Positions 8,687-17,058 of a DNA stretch of 63,187 nucleotides are shown one piece after another. Every line of letters starts with the position of its first letter. The first letter of the stretch is position 1. Made by a program: the position numbers and the translations under genes. Source of the stretch: RXOA01 sp964547105 (GTDB taxonomy: Bacteria; Bipolaricaulota; Bipolaricaulia; UBA7950; UBA9294); assembly GCA_964547105.1 (NCBI GenBank), contig CAZJLO010000005.1:1-63187 (forward strand), read 5' to 3'. The notes under the pieces are model-generated. The model was given only the letters and a program-made list of their open reading frames with translations. It had not been told where the DNA came from and made no database searches.

Positions 8687-9466
8687 CTAACCTCCGATTG
8701 CGTGGTATCCGGAGTCCACGTGGTGTGTTTCGCCGGTTACGCCCGAAGAGAGATCGCTCAACAGGTAGACGGCTGACCGGCCGACCTCGTTCGTTTCAAT
8801 GTTGCGCTTCAACGGAGCTCGGTCCTCGACACGGCGAAACATCGCTTCTACGTCGCCGATGGCCAATGCGGAAACCGTCCGGCACGGTCCGGCGGAAAGA
8901 CTGTTGACGCGAATCGATCGCGGCCCGAGTTCGGCGGCAAGGTACCTTGCCGCCGCTTCAAGCGCCGCCTTGGCGACACCCATAACGTTGTAGCCGGGGA
9001 CAGCCTTCTCCGCGCCATAGTATGAGAGAGTGATGATCGAGCCACCGCCGGGCATCATCTCAGCCGCTCGCCTGGATACGGCAATCAGCGTGTATGCCGA
9101 AATGTCGAGCGCGTCGCGGAACGCATCTCTGGATGTGACAAGAAACGTCCCCGGACCAAGATAGCTACGGTCGGCGTACGCCACCGAGTGAACGACAAAA
9201 TCGAGTTCGCTGATATGATCCTTGACGCGGGCGAACAGCCGGTCAAGGTCTTCATCGCTGGATACGTCACACGGCTCGATCCACGGATCGGAGATCCCGC
9301 CGCGGGTCAGCGTTCGATGCACGCGCTGCTCCATGCGATCTCCAGGGAAGCAAGAGAACATACATGTTGCGCCCTCGGCGATTGCAGCCTGCGCGATGTG
9401 CCAAGCGATACTCTTCTCGTTGGCAACCCCCAAGACGAGACCCTGTTTCCCTTCAAGAAGCCCCAT
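8687..9466 (-). CDS. fabI: Enoyl-[acyl-carrier-protein] reductase (FabI type)
   Basis: 259 residues, the normal FabI size, from the ATG at 9466. It catalyses the last reduction in each fatty-acid elongation cycle. The cofactor-binding N-terminus reads GLVLGVANEKSIAWHIA. The active site has the FabI arrangement SYYGAEKAVPGYNVMGVAK, with the Tyr and Lys of the YxxxMGxxK spacing. The end (SGVTGETHHVDSGYHAIGG) is also typical. The gene is monocistronic and divergent from the HAD-fusion gene. Confidence 0.93.
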   Translation of the reverse strand: MGLLEGKQGLVLGVANEKSIAWHIAQAAIAEGATCMFSCFPGDRMEQRVHRTLTRGGISDPWIEPCDVSSDEDLDRLFARVKDHISELDFVVHSVAYADRSYLGPGTFLVTSRDAFRDALDISAYTLIAVSRRAAEMMPGGGSIITLSYYGAEKAVPGYNVMGVAKAALEAAARYLAAELGPRSIRVNSLSAGPCRTVSALAIGDVEAMFRRVEDRAPLKRNIETNEVGRSAVYLLSDLSSGVTGETHHVDSGYHAIGG

Positions 9467-9639
9467 GAAACCTCCGATCGTCACGTCGTAATCTGACAGC
9501 CACTCTAGCCCCCACAGGATCACTGCGCAACCTTTCGCCGCGATTTCTTGCTGCCCACAGTATTTTGCCAGGCGGGGGAATCGCTCGTGAATCAAGCCTT
9601 CCCAACCTGTACGATGAGGCAATCGGAGGGGGCCATCGG

Positions 9640-11088
9640 GTGACTGCAAATTGGATGACAGCTCTTGCCAGGCACTACGCACAAGCGCGAGCGCAGCACC
9701 CCGACGATTCGCTGCTGTTGCTGTTCGACATCGACGGCACGATCCTCGACAGTCGATACTCGCTGCTTTACTTGTTCCAGACGTACGACCTCGAACATGG
9801 AACTCGGTACTTCCGCAACTTCACACTGGCGGATGTTGAGATGCACGAGCGAGACGTAGGCGACTACGTCAGTCGCAGGGCTATTCTCCCACACGAGCAA
9901 GCCCGGATCGTCGAATGGTTCCGGAATCATCGTTGGTCGCGGGGTGCCGTGCTCGAGTCCCACCGCCCGTATCAGGGAGTCCTTGAGGTCATACGGTGGT
10001 TCCAGCTTCAGCCAAGCACGTTCATCGGCCTTAACACGGGACGTCCGGAGTCGGCAAGGGAGGAAACCCTTCGCTCACTCAACGAGCTGGGCAAGGAATG
10101 GCGGGTGGCTTTCGACAATGCCCTGCTGTTCATGAACCCCGATGACGGCAAGACCTGTACGGCAGCCGCCAAGGTTCTGGGAGTCCGCCGTTTTCAGAAC
10201 GCTGGCTACCGGGTGATCACGATGATCGACAACGAGCCGAGCAATCTGGAAGCGATCGAAGCGATCGATCCGGCGGGCGACATCCTCCTGCTTCACGCGG
10301 ATACGATCTTTCACTCCAAGCGGGACGTGCTACCCGATCGAGCCGTACCCGGAGTGGACTACTCGCTCAGAACACTTCTCGCCCGAGATCAATTCGAACT
10401 TCAGCTTCCGCGCCACATCGAATTCGTCTGGCACGGCCTCTCGGATCGGAAGATGGTCGATCGGTTCAGCCGGTCCGCGGTACGATGGGGCGAATGCAAT
10501 GTTCGATTGGATCGCCTTTCCCGCCGATTGGTCGTTCGCTCGTCTTCTCTTGCCGATCTCCCGATTCGGGCCGATGAGGAAATCCTCCTGTTGGATGATC
10601 TTCTCACCCGGTTCTCGCCGACCGCGAAAGGGCTGAAGCTCGATCTCAAGATGGGCGGCGAGCTTCTCGACCTCGTTCTCAGTCGAATAGACGAACATCG
10701 CTTCCCCCACCAGCAGCTTTGGTTTCACGGACGATTGGAGCGCCTCGAACCGTCAGGGTTCCGCCGTCTTTCGCGAGCGCTGCCGGGGGCGATCATTCAG
10801 TGTCCGCTCGATTTTCTCACCCCGCTTGTCGTCGCCGCTCCAGATATCGCCCGCGGAATCCTCGATCGGATCACCAGCTGGGGTGTCACCCGCGTCTCAG
10901 TGAGCTGGCAAACCCCGAGGATCCGCCGGATGATCGAGCAACTGGATGCGTGGGGCTTCGCGATCCATATTCACGGAGCTCCCGATCTTGAGGCGTTCCT
11001 TCAGGCGGCGTTGTTGCTTCCGCACTCGATCAGCGCTCGGTTCGAACTTGAGCTTGGACCGGACGAACATCCGCTCGCAGCATCGTAG
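9640..11088 (+). CDS. HAD-family hydrolase fused to a FAM151/menorin-like domain
   Basis: 482 residues from a GTG at 9640 with GGAGGGGG seven bases upstream; upstream in-frame TTG codons lack a site. The N-terminal half is a HAD phosphatase: LLLFDIDGTILDS with Asp30 and Asp32, GLNTGRPES as motif II, and MIDNEPSN as the distal acidic motif. The C-terminal half (about 265-470) carries FVWHGLSDRKMVDRF, GLKLDLKMGGELLDLV, LWFHGRLE and a late WGVTRVSVSW. This order resembles the FAM151/menorin (DUF2181) barrel, a relative of glycerophosphodiester phosphodiesterases. A joint role in phospholipid or phosphodiester turnover is plausible but unproven. The HAD call is firm; the second domain is tentative. 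Confidence 0.7.
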   Translation: MTANWMTALARHYAQARAQHPDDSLLLLFDIDGTILDSRYSLLYLFQTYDLEHGTRYFRNFTLADVEMHERDVGDYVSRRAILPHEQARIVEWFRNHRWSRGAVLESHRPYQGVLEVIRWFQLQPSTFIGLNTGRPESAREETLRSLNELGKEWRVAFDNALLFMNPDDGKTCTAAAKVLGVRRFQNAGYRVITMIDNEPSNLEAIEAIDPAGDILLLHADTIFHSKRDVLPDRAVPGVDYSLRTLLARDQFELQLPRHIEFVWHGLSDRKMVDRFSRSAVRWGECNVRLDRLSRRLVVRSSSLADLPIRADEEILLLDDLLTRFSPTAKGLKLDLKMGGELLDLVLSRIDEHRFPHQQLWFHGRLERLEPSGFRRLSRALPGAIIQCPLDFLTPLVVAAPDIARGILDRITSWGVTRVSVSWQTPRIRRMIEQLDAWGFAIHIHGAPDLEAFLQAALLLPHSISARFELELGPDEHPLAAS

Positions 11089-11133
11089 CGAAGGATCTCT
11101 CTTCGCGGACACGGCATCTCCCCCATGAGCCGT

Positions 11134-12057
11134 TCAAGACGCCGCCAATCCCTTTTCGTAGATGAACACGTCTTCGCGTCCCTTATTCCAGATCGAATAC
11201 CCGCGATCGCGGATTGCATCCGAAATTTCATCGGACACGGGGGCCGGCCACAACATCAAGTCCGATCGCTCGATCGGGAATCGCTCCATCGCTTCGTCGA
11301 GCAGGCGCGCCACATCCTCCCGGTCCGTCCCCCCGTACAAGCCGATCGAGAGGAACCCGGCGGCGGCCCCATGTTTGGAGACAGTCCCCACGGAGGAGAG
11401 CCGCCCTTCACGGTACGTTCCCAGAAACTCTACCCGTGCATTGATAAGCTGGTGTCCGAGCGCGATGGGAATGAATTTCCACCCATCGGAGACAAATCGA
11501 GCGCCTCTTCCGAGCGAACCGAGAAAGCCAAGCGCCTCCTCACAGCCGATCGAGGACCCTTTCGGAAGATCCCGCCCGGGACCACTCCTCTCGGGAGTCG
11601 GCGATTGGCCATCCGCGTTCCGCTGCGGAATTCGCTCGGCGTAGACGTATTCCTCCATACGTCGAAACCCTCTCCGTTCGATGATGTGAATCGAAGCCTT
11701 GTTCTCGATGTAGGTCGATAGGCCAACCGTACGTACGTTCTGCGATCGCAGCTCCGACAAGAAGTAATCCAGCAGAGCCTTGCTCGCTCCCCGATTTCGG
11801 TAGTCGGGATCCGTTCTTGCTCCCTCGAGCCAAGCGTAGTCCGGAGCAAGTCGAGAACAGCGGGCGAAGCCGACCACAAGATCCTTCCCATCGGACTGAC
11901 GCGTCTCGATTGCCACCGCCAGTTCGCCAGACGGATCGGCAATCCATGCATCAACCACGTCGGGGATGTAGTCGTCCCCCTCCCAGATCTGTGAAGAAAT
12001 CTCAACCAAGCGAGACCGGTCGCTTGTCTGTGCGCGTCGAATCGAGAAGTCGATCAT
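11134..12057 (-). CDS. GNAT-family N-acetyltransferase
   Basis: 307 residues from the ATG at 12057. The N-terminal 150 residues form a GNAT domain: IRRAQTSDRSRLVEIS, the acetyl-CoA loop around TDPDYRNRGASKALLDY (R-N-R-G-A), then ENKASIHIIERRGFRR. The C-terminal half is a second, weaker GNAT-like or substrate-binding region (GTYREGRLSSVGTVSKHGAAAG). The substrate is unknown. The start codon lies inside a perfect 16-bp palindrome (12053-12068). It is convergent with the HAD fusion. Confidence 0.75.
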   Translation of the reverse strand: MIDFSIRRAQTSDRSRLVEISSQIWEGDDYIPDVVDAWIADPSGELAVAIETRQSDGKDLVVGFARCSRLAPDYAWLEGARTDPDYRNRGASKALLDYFLSELRSQNVRTVGLSTYIENKASIHIIERRGFRRMEEYVYAERIPQRNADGQSPTPERSGPGRDLPKGSSIGCEEALGFLGSLGRGARFVSDGWKFIPIALGHQLINARVEFLGTYREGRLSSVGTVSKHGAAAGFLSIGLYGGTDREDVARLLDEAMERFPIERSDLMLWPAPVSDEISDAIRDRGYSIWNKGREDVFIYEKGLAAS

Positions 12058-12068
12058 TCCGGAATGAT
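12053..12068. promoter_or_regulatory. Perfect 16-bp palindrome over the GNAT start codon
   Basis: ATCATTCCGGAATGAT is fully self-complementary and covers the start codon of the minus-strand GNAT gene (12055-12057). It could be an operator or an RNA hairpin that hides the start. No partner regulator is identified. Confidence 0.35.
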
Positions 12069-12272
12069 ACCGGTTCACCCGCCCCGGCAACACCGGCAAG
12101 TGACGCCGTGCCCCTCGCAAATCCGGATCGTGGGGCCCCCTCCGATACAGCCATGGATGTGGATCGTTTTCCGTGACCGGCAGGCTGCGAAATTCGCCGC
12201 TGGTCCGCGGCAACGAACCAACGTCCTCGTTCGCTAATCCTGATTCCTTCCAAGTCGGATGCAGGGCAATAG

Positions 12273-12668
12273 CTACGGCTTTCTCGTCCGTTTCAACCGC
12301 CGAGTCGTTCCGATCGGCGATGATTCAGGGAGATCTTCGAACAACTGCCGCATGGTGCGCCGGTATGCGTCGAATGCTTCTCGCCCGTTGTTCGTGAGGC
12401 CGGCCATCGTGTGTGGCTTGCGATCGACGAATTCCTTGGTTACGTCGATGTATCCCGCCTCTTCGAGCTTGTTGAGGTGCGATGAGAGATTCCCCCAGGT
12501 CAATCCCGTGTTCTTCATCAGGAAGACATAGTCGGCGCTTTCAACCACATACAGGTGGGCCATAATCATCAACCGCGCCGGCTCGTGCACCAACCGGTCG
12601 ATCTCCGGCATTGCAGGCTGCGGACCACCGTTGGCTCCAACATGGGCTTCTGCCCCCCATTCAGACAT
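12273..12668 (-). CDS. Winged-helix transcriptional regulator (HTH_34/MarR-ArsR-like)
   Basis: 131 residues, ATG at 12668. The core EPARLMIMAHLYVVESADYVFL, then TWGNLSSHLNKLEEAGYIDV and RKPHTMAGLTNNGREAFDAYRR, is the signature of the short winged-helix family Pfam calls HTH_34: recognition helix around NLSSHL, wing, then the TxxGRxAF end. It lies 70 bases downstream of a membrane-protein gene on the same strand, and a perfect palindrome sits upstream of that gene. This suggests an autoregulated two-gene operon. Confidence 0.82.
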   Translation of the reverse strand: MSEWGAEAHVGANGGPQPAMPEIDRLVHEPARLMIMAHLYVVESADYVFLMKNTGLTWGNLSSHLNKLEEAGYIDVTKEFVDRKPHTMAGLTNNGREAFDAYRRTMRQLFEDLPESSPIGTTRRLKRTRKP

Positions 12669-12738
12669 GCGTGTATCTCCAAGACATGGCCTATCCTCCC
12701 GACAACATCGTCCATCCCCACACCCTTGTCGCGGGGTG

Positions 12739-13413
12739 TTACTCGGATCTGTACCCGCAGTGTCCGCCAGATCGATCCAGCATCTCGCCGCCCCGGCGTA
12801 CCGATCGCACGAACCGCGCGAACACAAGCAGGCCGACAGAGAGGCTGAGCACGCCCGCTGCTCCGAAGAGGATCGTTTCGAAGAATGCGATCGGCGGATC
12901 CACCACAGAAACGCTCGCCGCAAGGACTGCCGCCAGTAGCACCGCGTGCAGCCAAAGCCGTGGAAGATCCAGGAGAATCGCCATTGTGCCAAGTGGAAGC
13001 AGAACAACGGCAGCACTTGCCACGGCCGCAGTCAATGCCCCGAGGTTGCCGAGAAGCTCCGGTCGGACTCGATTCGCCCACGCCGTGAGCAGAACAAGAA
13101 CGGCTGTCACAGCTACACACGCTCCGAGGATCGCCCGCATCCTGTTGATCCGTCGCCGGCGTGGTAGGGAGAACTTCACCGCACCAATGCGTGGACGCGT
13201 CCAATGCCGTCTTGCCCACCACATCATGAATGCCGCAGAAAATTGGATCCCGGAGAGCGTCGCCAGGCGAGCCGCCACACCACCGCCAAGTTCCTCCGCG
13301 AGCGCTGCCAGCCCCAGGGCAAGAATCGCCACTCCAAGGAACAAATCAAGCAAACCATCTTGCTGCTGGGTTCGCCACGAGCGGCGCTCGATTCGAGCCA
13401 AATTCAGGTCCAT
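12739..13413 (-). CDS. Integral membrane protein of a regulator-linked operon
   Basis: About 224 residues, with the ATG at 13413 chosen because GAGAGGA lies 11 bases before it; 13422 and 13425 are alternatives, and an earlier ATG at 13458 falls inside the operator. The N-terminus (LARIERRSWRTQQQDGLLDLFLGVAIL) is typical of membrane proteins paired with HTH_34 regulators. About six hydrophobic helices follow, in two pairs before and four after a basic loop (PRRRRINRMR). No transporter or enzyme motif is visible. It is co-transcribed with the winged-helix regulator. Confidence 0.65.
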   Translation of the reverse strand: MDLNLARIERRSWRTQQQDGLLDLFLGVAILALGLAALAEELGGGVAARLATLSGIQFSAAFMMWWARRHWTRPRIGAVKFSLPRRRRINRMRAILGACVAVTAVLVLLTAWANRVRPELLGNLGALTAAVASAAVVLLPLGTMAILLDLPRLWLHAVLLAAVLAASVSVVDPPIAFFETILFGAAGVLSLSVGLLVFARFVRSVRRGGEMLDRSGGHCGYRSE

Positions 13414-13446
13414 GGTGTTCATCATCCTCTCAAGACTGTAGTGAAT

Positions 13447-13469
13447 AGTACTTTGCATTGCAAAGTACT
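13447..13469. promoter_or_regulatory. Perfect 11-bp inverted repeat, likely operator of the winged-helix regulator
   Basis: AGTACTTTGCA, one T, TGCAAAGTACT: 11 perfectly paired bases on each side of a single central base. It lies 34 bases upstream of the chosen start of the membrane-protein gene, where a dimeric winged-helix repressor encoded in the same operon would bind. Confidence 0.75.
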
Positions 13470-13530
13470 CCGCAAGAGAATAGCCGCAGATCGACCCGTT
13501 GTCAACCGGCTGAAAGGAAGTCGGGTACGT

Positions 13531-14514
13531 CTAGTTCGTGGGATCCTGGGAGATGTTCTCCAGCAGCCGCTCGGCCTCGTAGCGCGCAAGCGGGTTGTGT
13601 AAAGGATAGAATGCATCCCAGGTAGCGGCAACGATCTCCTGCAAGACCCTCACCGCCTGTTCCACTTCGTTACTTGGCAGCAAGTAGTACTTCACGAACG
13701 TCAATCGATTCTCAAGAAAACGCTCGCAATCAGCTCGGCCATCACAGCTGTCAGGGCAGAATGGATTGGTCGTAATCGCTCTGCAGCTATACGAGAGCGC
13801 AAGAGCAAGATTCCGATGAAGCATCGGAAGCGGCAGATCGGGCAGGCCGCCCCAGAATCCGGCGAGCGCCCGATACGGACCGCAGGCCGCATAGCCCGGA
13901 TCCAGCTCCACACAGCGCTCCAGCATCGACAACGTCTTCGACGGCGCGCCTCCCACAACCGCGATGAGCGGATCGGCCTCGGCACAACGGAGCCAGCAGA
14001 GGCACGTCCAGAACAACAAGCCGATGTTCGTCTCCTGCGCCACCGCTACCTCGAATCCATGTTCCCGTTCGAGATAGGCGAATTGCGGGCTCATACGCAA
14101 CCCCTTCATCCCCCAGTTTTTTCCCCGTTTGAACGCGGTCAATGCATCAAGGTCACCACCGGAGAAGGCGTTCCCGAGTTCGAAGTATGCCTGAGCGAGT
14201 TGAAGGACAATCGGGCGAAGATCGTCCGCAACGGGAACCCGATTCACCGATTCTTCCGACCCTTCGTCCACCGCGCTCGGATCCGGAACACCGAGAGCCG
14301 CCTTGAGAGTGTCGACAATGGCGCAGAGCTGTGCTTCACCACCTGCTGACCAAGCAACGGCCAACATGTCACCGTTGAAGAACCGGTTCACTTCTTCGAG
14401 AGTAGAGATCTCATCGCCTCTCGCGGCAATCAACCCCGTCAACAACAGAACACCAACGGCTGTCGCGCACCACGCTTCCCGCCATCCTAAGGATCGTGTC
14501 AGGAGCAAGTTCAT
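13531..14514 (-). CDS. Exported helical repeat protein resembling TRAP-transporter T component (TatT)
   Basis: 327 residues from the ATG at 14514. An N-terminal hydrophobic segment (TAVGVLLLTGLIAARG) is a signal peptide or anchor. The rest is helical with TPR-like spacing: LAQAYFELGNAF, NWGMKGLRMSPQF, NIGLLFWTCLCWL, LERCVELDPGYAACGPYRALAGFWGGLP, and a final pair of helices around ARYEAERLLENI. The layout resembles TatT, the periplasmic helical partner of some TRAP transporters, but no TRAP genes are nearby. It contains several cysteines (CPDSCDGRADC). Function unknown; the family call is moderate at best. Confidence 0.55.
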   Translation of the reverse strand: MNLLLTRSLGWREAWCATAVGVLLLTGLIAARGDEISTLEEVNRFFNGDMLAVAWSAGGEAQLCAIVDTLKAALGVPDPSAVDEGSEESVNRVPVADDLRPIVLQLAQAYFELGNAFSGGDLDALTAFKRGKNWGMKGLRMSPQFAYLEREHGFEVAVAQETNIGLLFWTCLCWLRCAEADPLIAVVGGAPSKTLSMLERCVELDPGYAACGPYRALAGFWGGLPDLPLPMLHRNLALALSYSCRAITTNPFCPDSCDGRADCERFLENRLTFVKYYLLPSNEVEQAVRVLQEIVAATWDAFYPLHNPLARYEAERLLENISQDPTN

Positions 14515-14860
14515 CCCCCCTCGTCTCGGCGTGTCGAATCCAACGATTCTCGCACGTTCACAGCTTCGCCACAAGACGGAACATCGGCGTTCACTGTCGC
14601 GGTCTACGGTCAATTCCGTTCGGAACCAGGACTGAGACACACCCTATGAATGGGAAGTCCGGGAGTGAAACAGGGTCCGGCAGCAAGCGGTGCCGTGTTC
14701 CGGCCTCCGCCACAAACCGAGGTGTGATCCATGTGGAACGACTGAAGATTTCGTCCTGAGAGTCGAGAGACTCGATCGCCCACCGTATCACGGCCGTCGC
14801 CTTCGGGTGGCGGCCGTTCCCACTTGCACGGGGGATGTGTTCGTCCTTCGGGTGGGCACT
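14515..14860. other. Intergenic spacer between TatT-like gene and histidine kinase
   Basis: 346 bases with no supported gene. A self-complementary element (ACGGCCG at 14790-14796 with CGGCCGT at 14811-14817, inner CGCC/GGCG) could form a hairpin downstream of the kinase gene, but there is no T-run, so I do not call it a terminator. Confidence 0.4.
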
Positions 14861-16213
14861 CTACTCGCTGTCCGTCATGATGGGGAGGGAAAACCGAAAA
14901 CATGCGCCACCCTGAGGGCTGTTCTCGACCCAGATTCGGCCTGCGTGCGCCTCGATAATCGCCTTGGCGATCGCCAGTCCCAGACCGGTACCGCCGGTTT
15001 CTCGATCACGCGCGGCATCCGCTCGATAGAATCGCTCGAAGACATGCTGCCGCTCTTGTTCGGCCACTCCGGGACCGGTATCGCAAATCGAGACAACGGC
15101 TTCTTGATCGTCAAGATGGGTGCGAATGGAGATCGTCCCCCCCTCCGGTGTATGTCGCACCGCATTCGACAGCAGGTTTAGGAGCACTTGCTCGATTCGG
15201 TGACGATCTCCTTTGACAGCGGGCAGCACTCCGGTAAGCCTCGTCTCAAGAGCGATTCCAGCATCTTCGAGCTGAACTCCAAGCATCTCCACCGCAAGAT
15301 TGACAAGAACGCGAAGATCAACGGCTTGCGTGTTCATCGATAGCCGCCCTGCATCAGCAAGCGCCAGTTGCTGCAGATCGTCCACCAGTCGCGAAGTCAG
15401 AAGCACTCGATTGTGGAGTGCAGCGATGTGCTGTTCATCCGGTTCGACCAGTCCATCGCGCATTGCCTCCAGACTGCTTCGAAGAGCCGTGATCGGAGAT
15501 CGCAGTTCGTGCGAGATGTCCGCGATCAACTGCTTCTGGCTGTCCGTGGCTCGCTCAAGACTGGCCGCCATGTCGTTGAACGATTCCGCAAGACGTCCGA
15601 TGGCATCGCTGCCCGCCTCCTCAACCCGCTCGGAGAACTTGCCTTCGGCGATTCTTCGCGTCGCTACGGCAAGACGTTTCAGAGGCCGGGTGATCCCTCG
15701 TAGCAGTGCCATCCCCAATACCAGAGCAACGGCAGCACTCACGGCTGCAGCAATCCACAGCGATCGAGTCACCGTACTGGTGAACATTCGCTCTTGGACC
15801 CCCGTGGGTCGCGAGATGGTCACCGGAATCATCGTCCAGAGATGCTCGCTGTCGATTGAGAGTGAAACTCCCGTCCCCCTCTCCTGTTCCGCGATACGTG
15901 CTCCGACAATGTCCGGATCCGGCGCGTAGACGACTTCCCCTTCGGGATTCACCAACAACCATGACGGAGGAGGAGAGGTGTTCTGAAGGATTTCTTTGAC
16001 GGCTTCGTAGTTGCCCGTATCGGAGACATACCGGGAGATCAGCCTGAGCATGCCTTGCTCCTGCATCGTGATTCTTCGCACGACATAGTCTTCGAATGCC
16101 TGGTCGACAAAGACACCTGAGAAGTACGAACCGAACCCTGCGGTCAACGCGATGACTACAGCGAAAGCAAGAAGAATCTTGGCCTGCAAGGAAAGGTTGC
16201 CGGGCCGCTTCAT
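14861..16213 (-). CDS. Two-component sensor histidine kinase (BaeS/ResE-like)
   Basis: 450 residues. Two membrane helices (about 12-32 and 154-174) flank an extracytoplasmic sensor of about 120 residues. A HAMP domain (about 175-228) follows, then the HisKA dimerisation domain with the phospho-accepting His in ISHELRSPITALRSSLEAM. The ATPase domain has N box NLLSNAVRHTP, G1 DTGPGV and G2 GGTGLGLAIAK. The start overlaps the stop of the response regulator as ATGA, so the pair is coupled. The signal is unknown; an envelope signal is likely from the domain type. Confidence 0.92.
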   Translation of the reverse strand: MKRPGNLSLQAKILLAFAVVIALTAGFGSYFSGVFVDQAFEDYVVRRITMQEQGMLRLISRYVSDTGNYEAVKEILQNTSPPPSWLLVNPEGEVVYAPDPDIVGARIAEQERGTGVSLSIDSEHLWTMIPVTISRPTGVQERMFTSTVTRSLWIAAAVSAAVALVLGMALLRGITRPLKRLAVATRRIAEGKFSERVEEAGSDAIGRLAESFNDMAASLERATDSQKQLIADISHELRSPITALRSSLEAMRDGLVEPDEQHIAALHNRVLLTSRLVDDLQQLALADAGRLSMNTQAVDLRVLVNLAVEMLGVQLEDAGIALETRLTGVLPAVKGDRHRIEQVLLNLLSNAVRHTPEGGTISIRTHLDDQEAVVSICDTGPGVAEQERQHVFERFYRADAARDRETGGTGLGLAIAKAIIEAHAGRIWVENSPQGGACFRFSLPIMTDSE

Positions 16214-16905
16214 CGCTTGTGCCCATCCTTGGAGAACCGATAGCCGACGCCGAACACGGTCTGGATGTACGTCGGTTCCTTGGGATCGGGCTCGATCTTT
16301 CTGCGAAGACGCTTGATGTGCGAATCAATCGCACGCTCGAAACACTCATGCGCCGACCCGCGCAATGCTTCGAGCAATTCCAGACGGGTAAACACGCGAC
16401 CTGCATGGCGCATCAGGTAGGCAAGAAGATCGAACTCCATCGCCGTGAGCTCAACGAGTTCTCCGTGTGCCTGCGCTTCCCGCATCCCGATGTCCACAAA
16501 CAAATCCCCGATTTCCACGGTGATTCCTTGTTCCACTTCGCCGGCAGCTCGTCGAAGCACAGCTCGCACTCGCGCCTCCAATTCTCTGGCGCTGAATGGC
16601 TTGACCACGTAGTCGTCGGCTCCCGCTTCCAGCCCTTCGATGCGATCGCCTTCCTCAACCCGCGCGGTCAGCATGATGATCGGCACGTTGCTCGATTCTC
16701 TCAGTCGGTGGGCGACTGCCAATCCGTCCATCCCCGGCAGCATCCAATCGAGGATCACCATACATGGCTGCAACCTCTGAAACTCGATCACGGCCGTTGG
16801 CCCGTCCGCCGCCGTCACGATTTCGAATCCGGCGGCCTCGAGGTACGTACGAATGTTCTCACGTACGGTCAAGTCGTCATCCACTACGAGAATCCTATCC
16901 CCCAC
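16210..16905 (-). CDS. OmpR-family response regulator
   Basis: 231 residues from a GTG with AGGAGGG about five bases upstream, giving the usual length. The receiver domain has the acidic pair VDDD near residue 10, the phospho-accepting Asp in VILDWMLPGMDG and the conserved Lys in YVVKPF. The C-terminal winged helix (VELTAMEFDLLAYL, GYRFSKDG) binds DNA. It is the cognate partner of the kinase encoded directly downstream. Target genes are not evident. Confidence 0.92.
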   Translation of the reverse strand: MGDRILVVDDDLTVRENIRTYLEAAGFEIVTAADGPTAVIEFQRLQPCMVILDWMLPGMDGLAVAHRLRESSNVPIIMLTARVEEGDRIEGLEAGADDYVVKPFSARELEARVRAVLRRAAGEVEQGITVEIGDLFVDIGMREAQAHGELVELTAMEFDLLAYLMRHAGRVFTRLELLEALRGSAHECFERAIDSHIKRLRRKIEPDPKEPTYIQTVFGVGYRFSKDGHKR

Positions 16906-17058
16906 ATAGCCCTCCTGACCTTCTCTCCGGCAGTATACGCCGGGATTGAACCCAACCCCAGCACCAGCTTGACCTACGTTGGATAGGGGCCGGAAGCGCC
17001 AATACGGATCGGTTATGATCATGGCGTAGGCCTTTTTGATCCCAGAAGGGAGGCAAAT

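Noticed and set aside
16929..16955. GGGTTCAATCCC on the minus strand, another T-arm look-alike upstream of the response regulator
   Set aside because: The seven bases after it have no 5' acceptor partner about 60 bases upstream, and no anticodon arm is visible.
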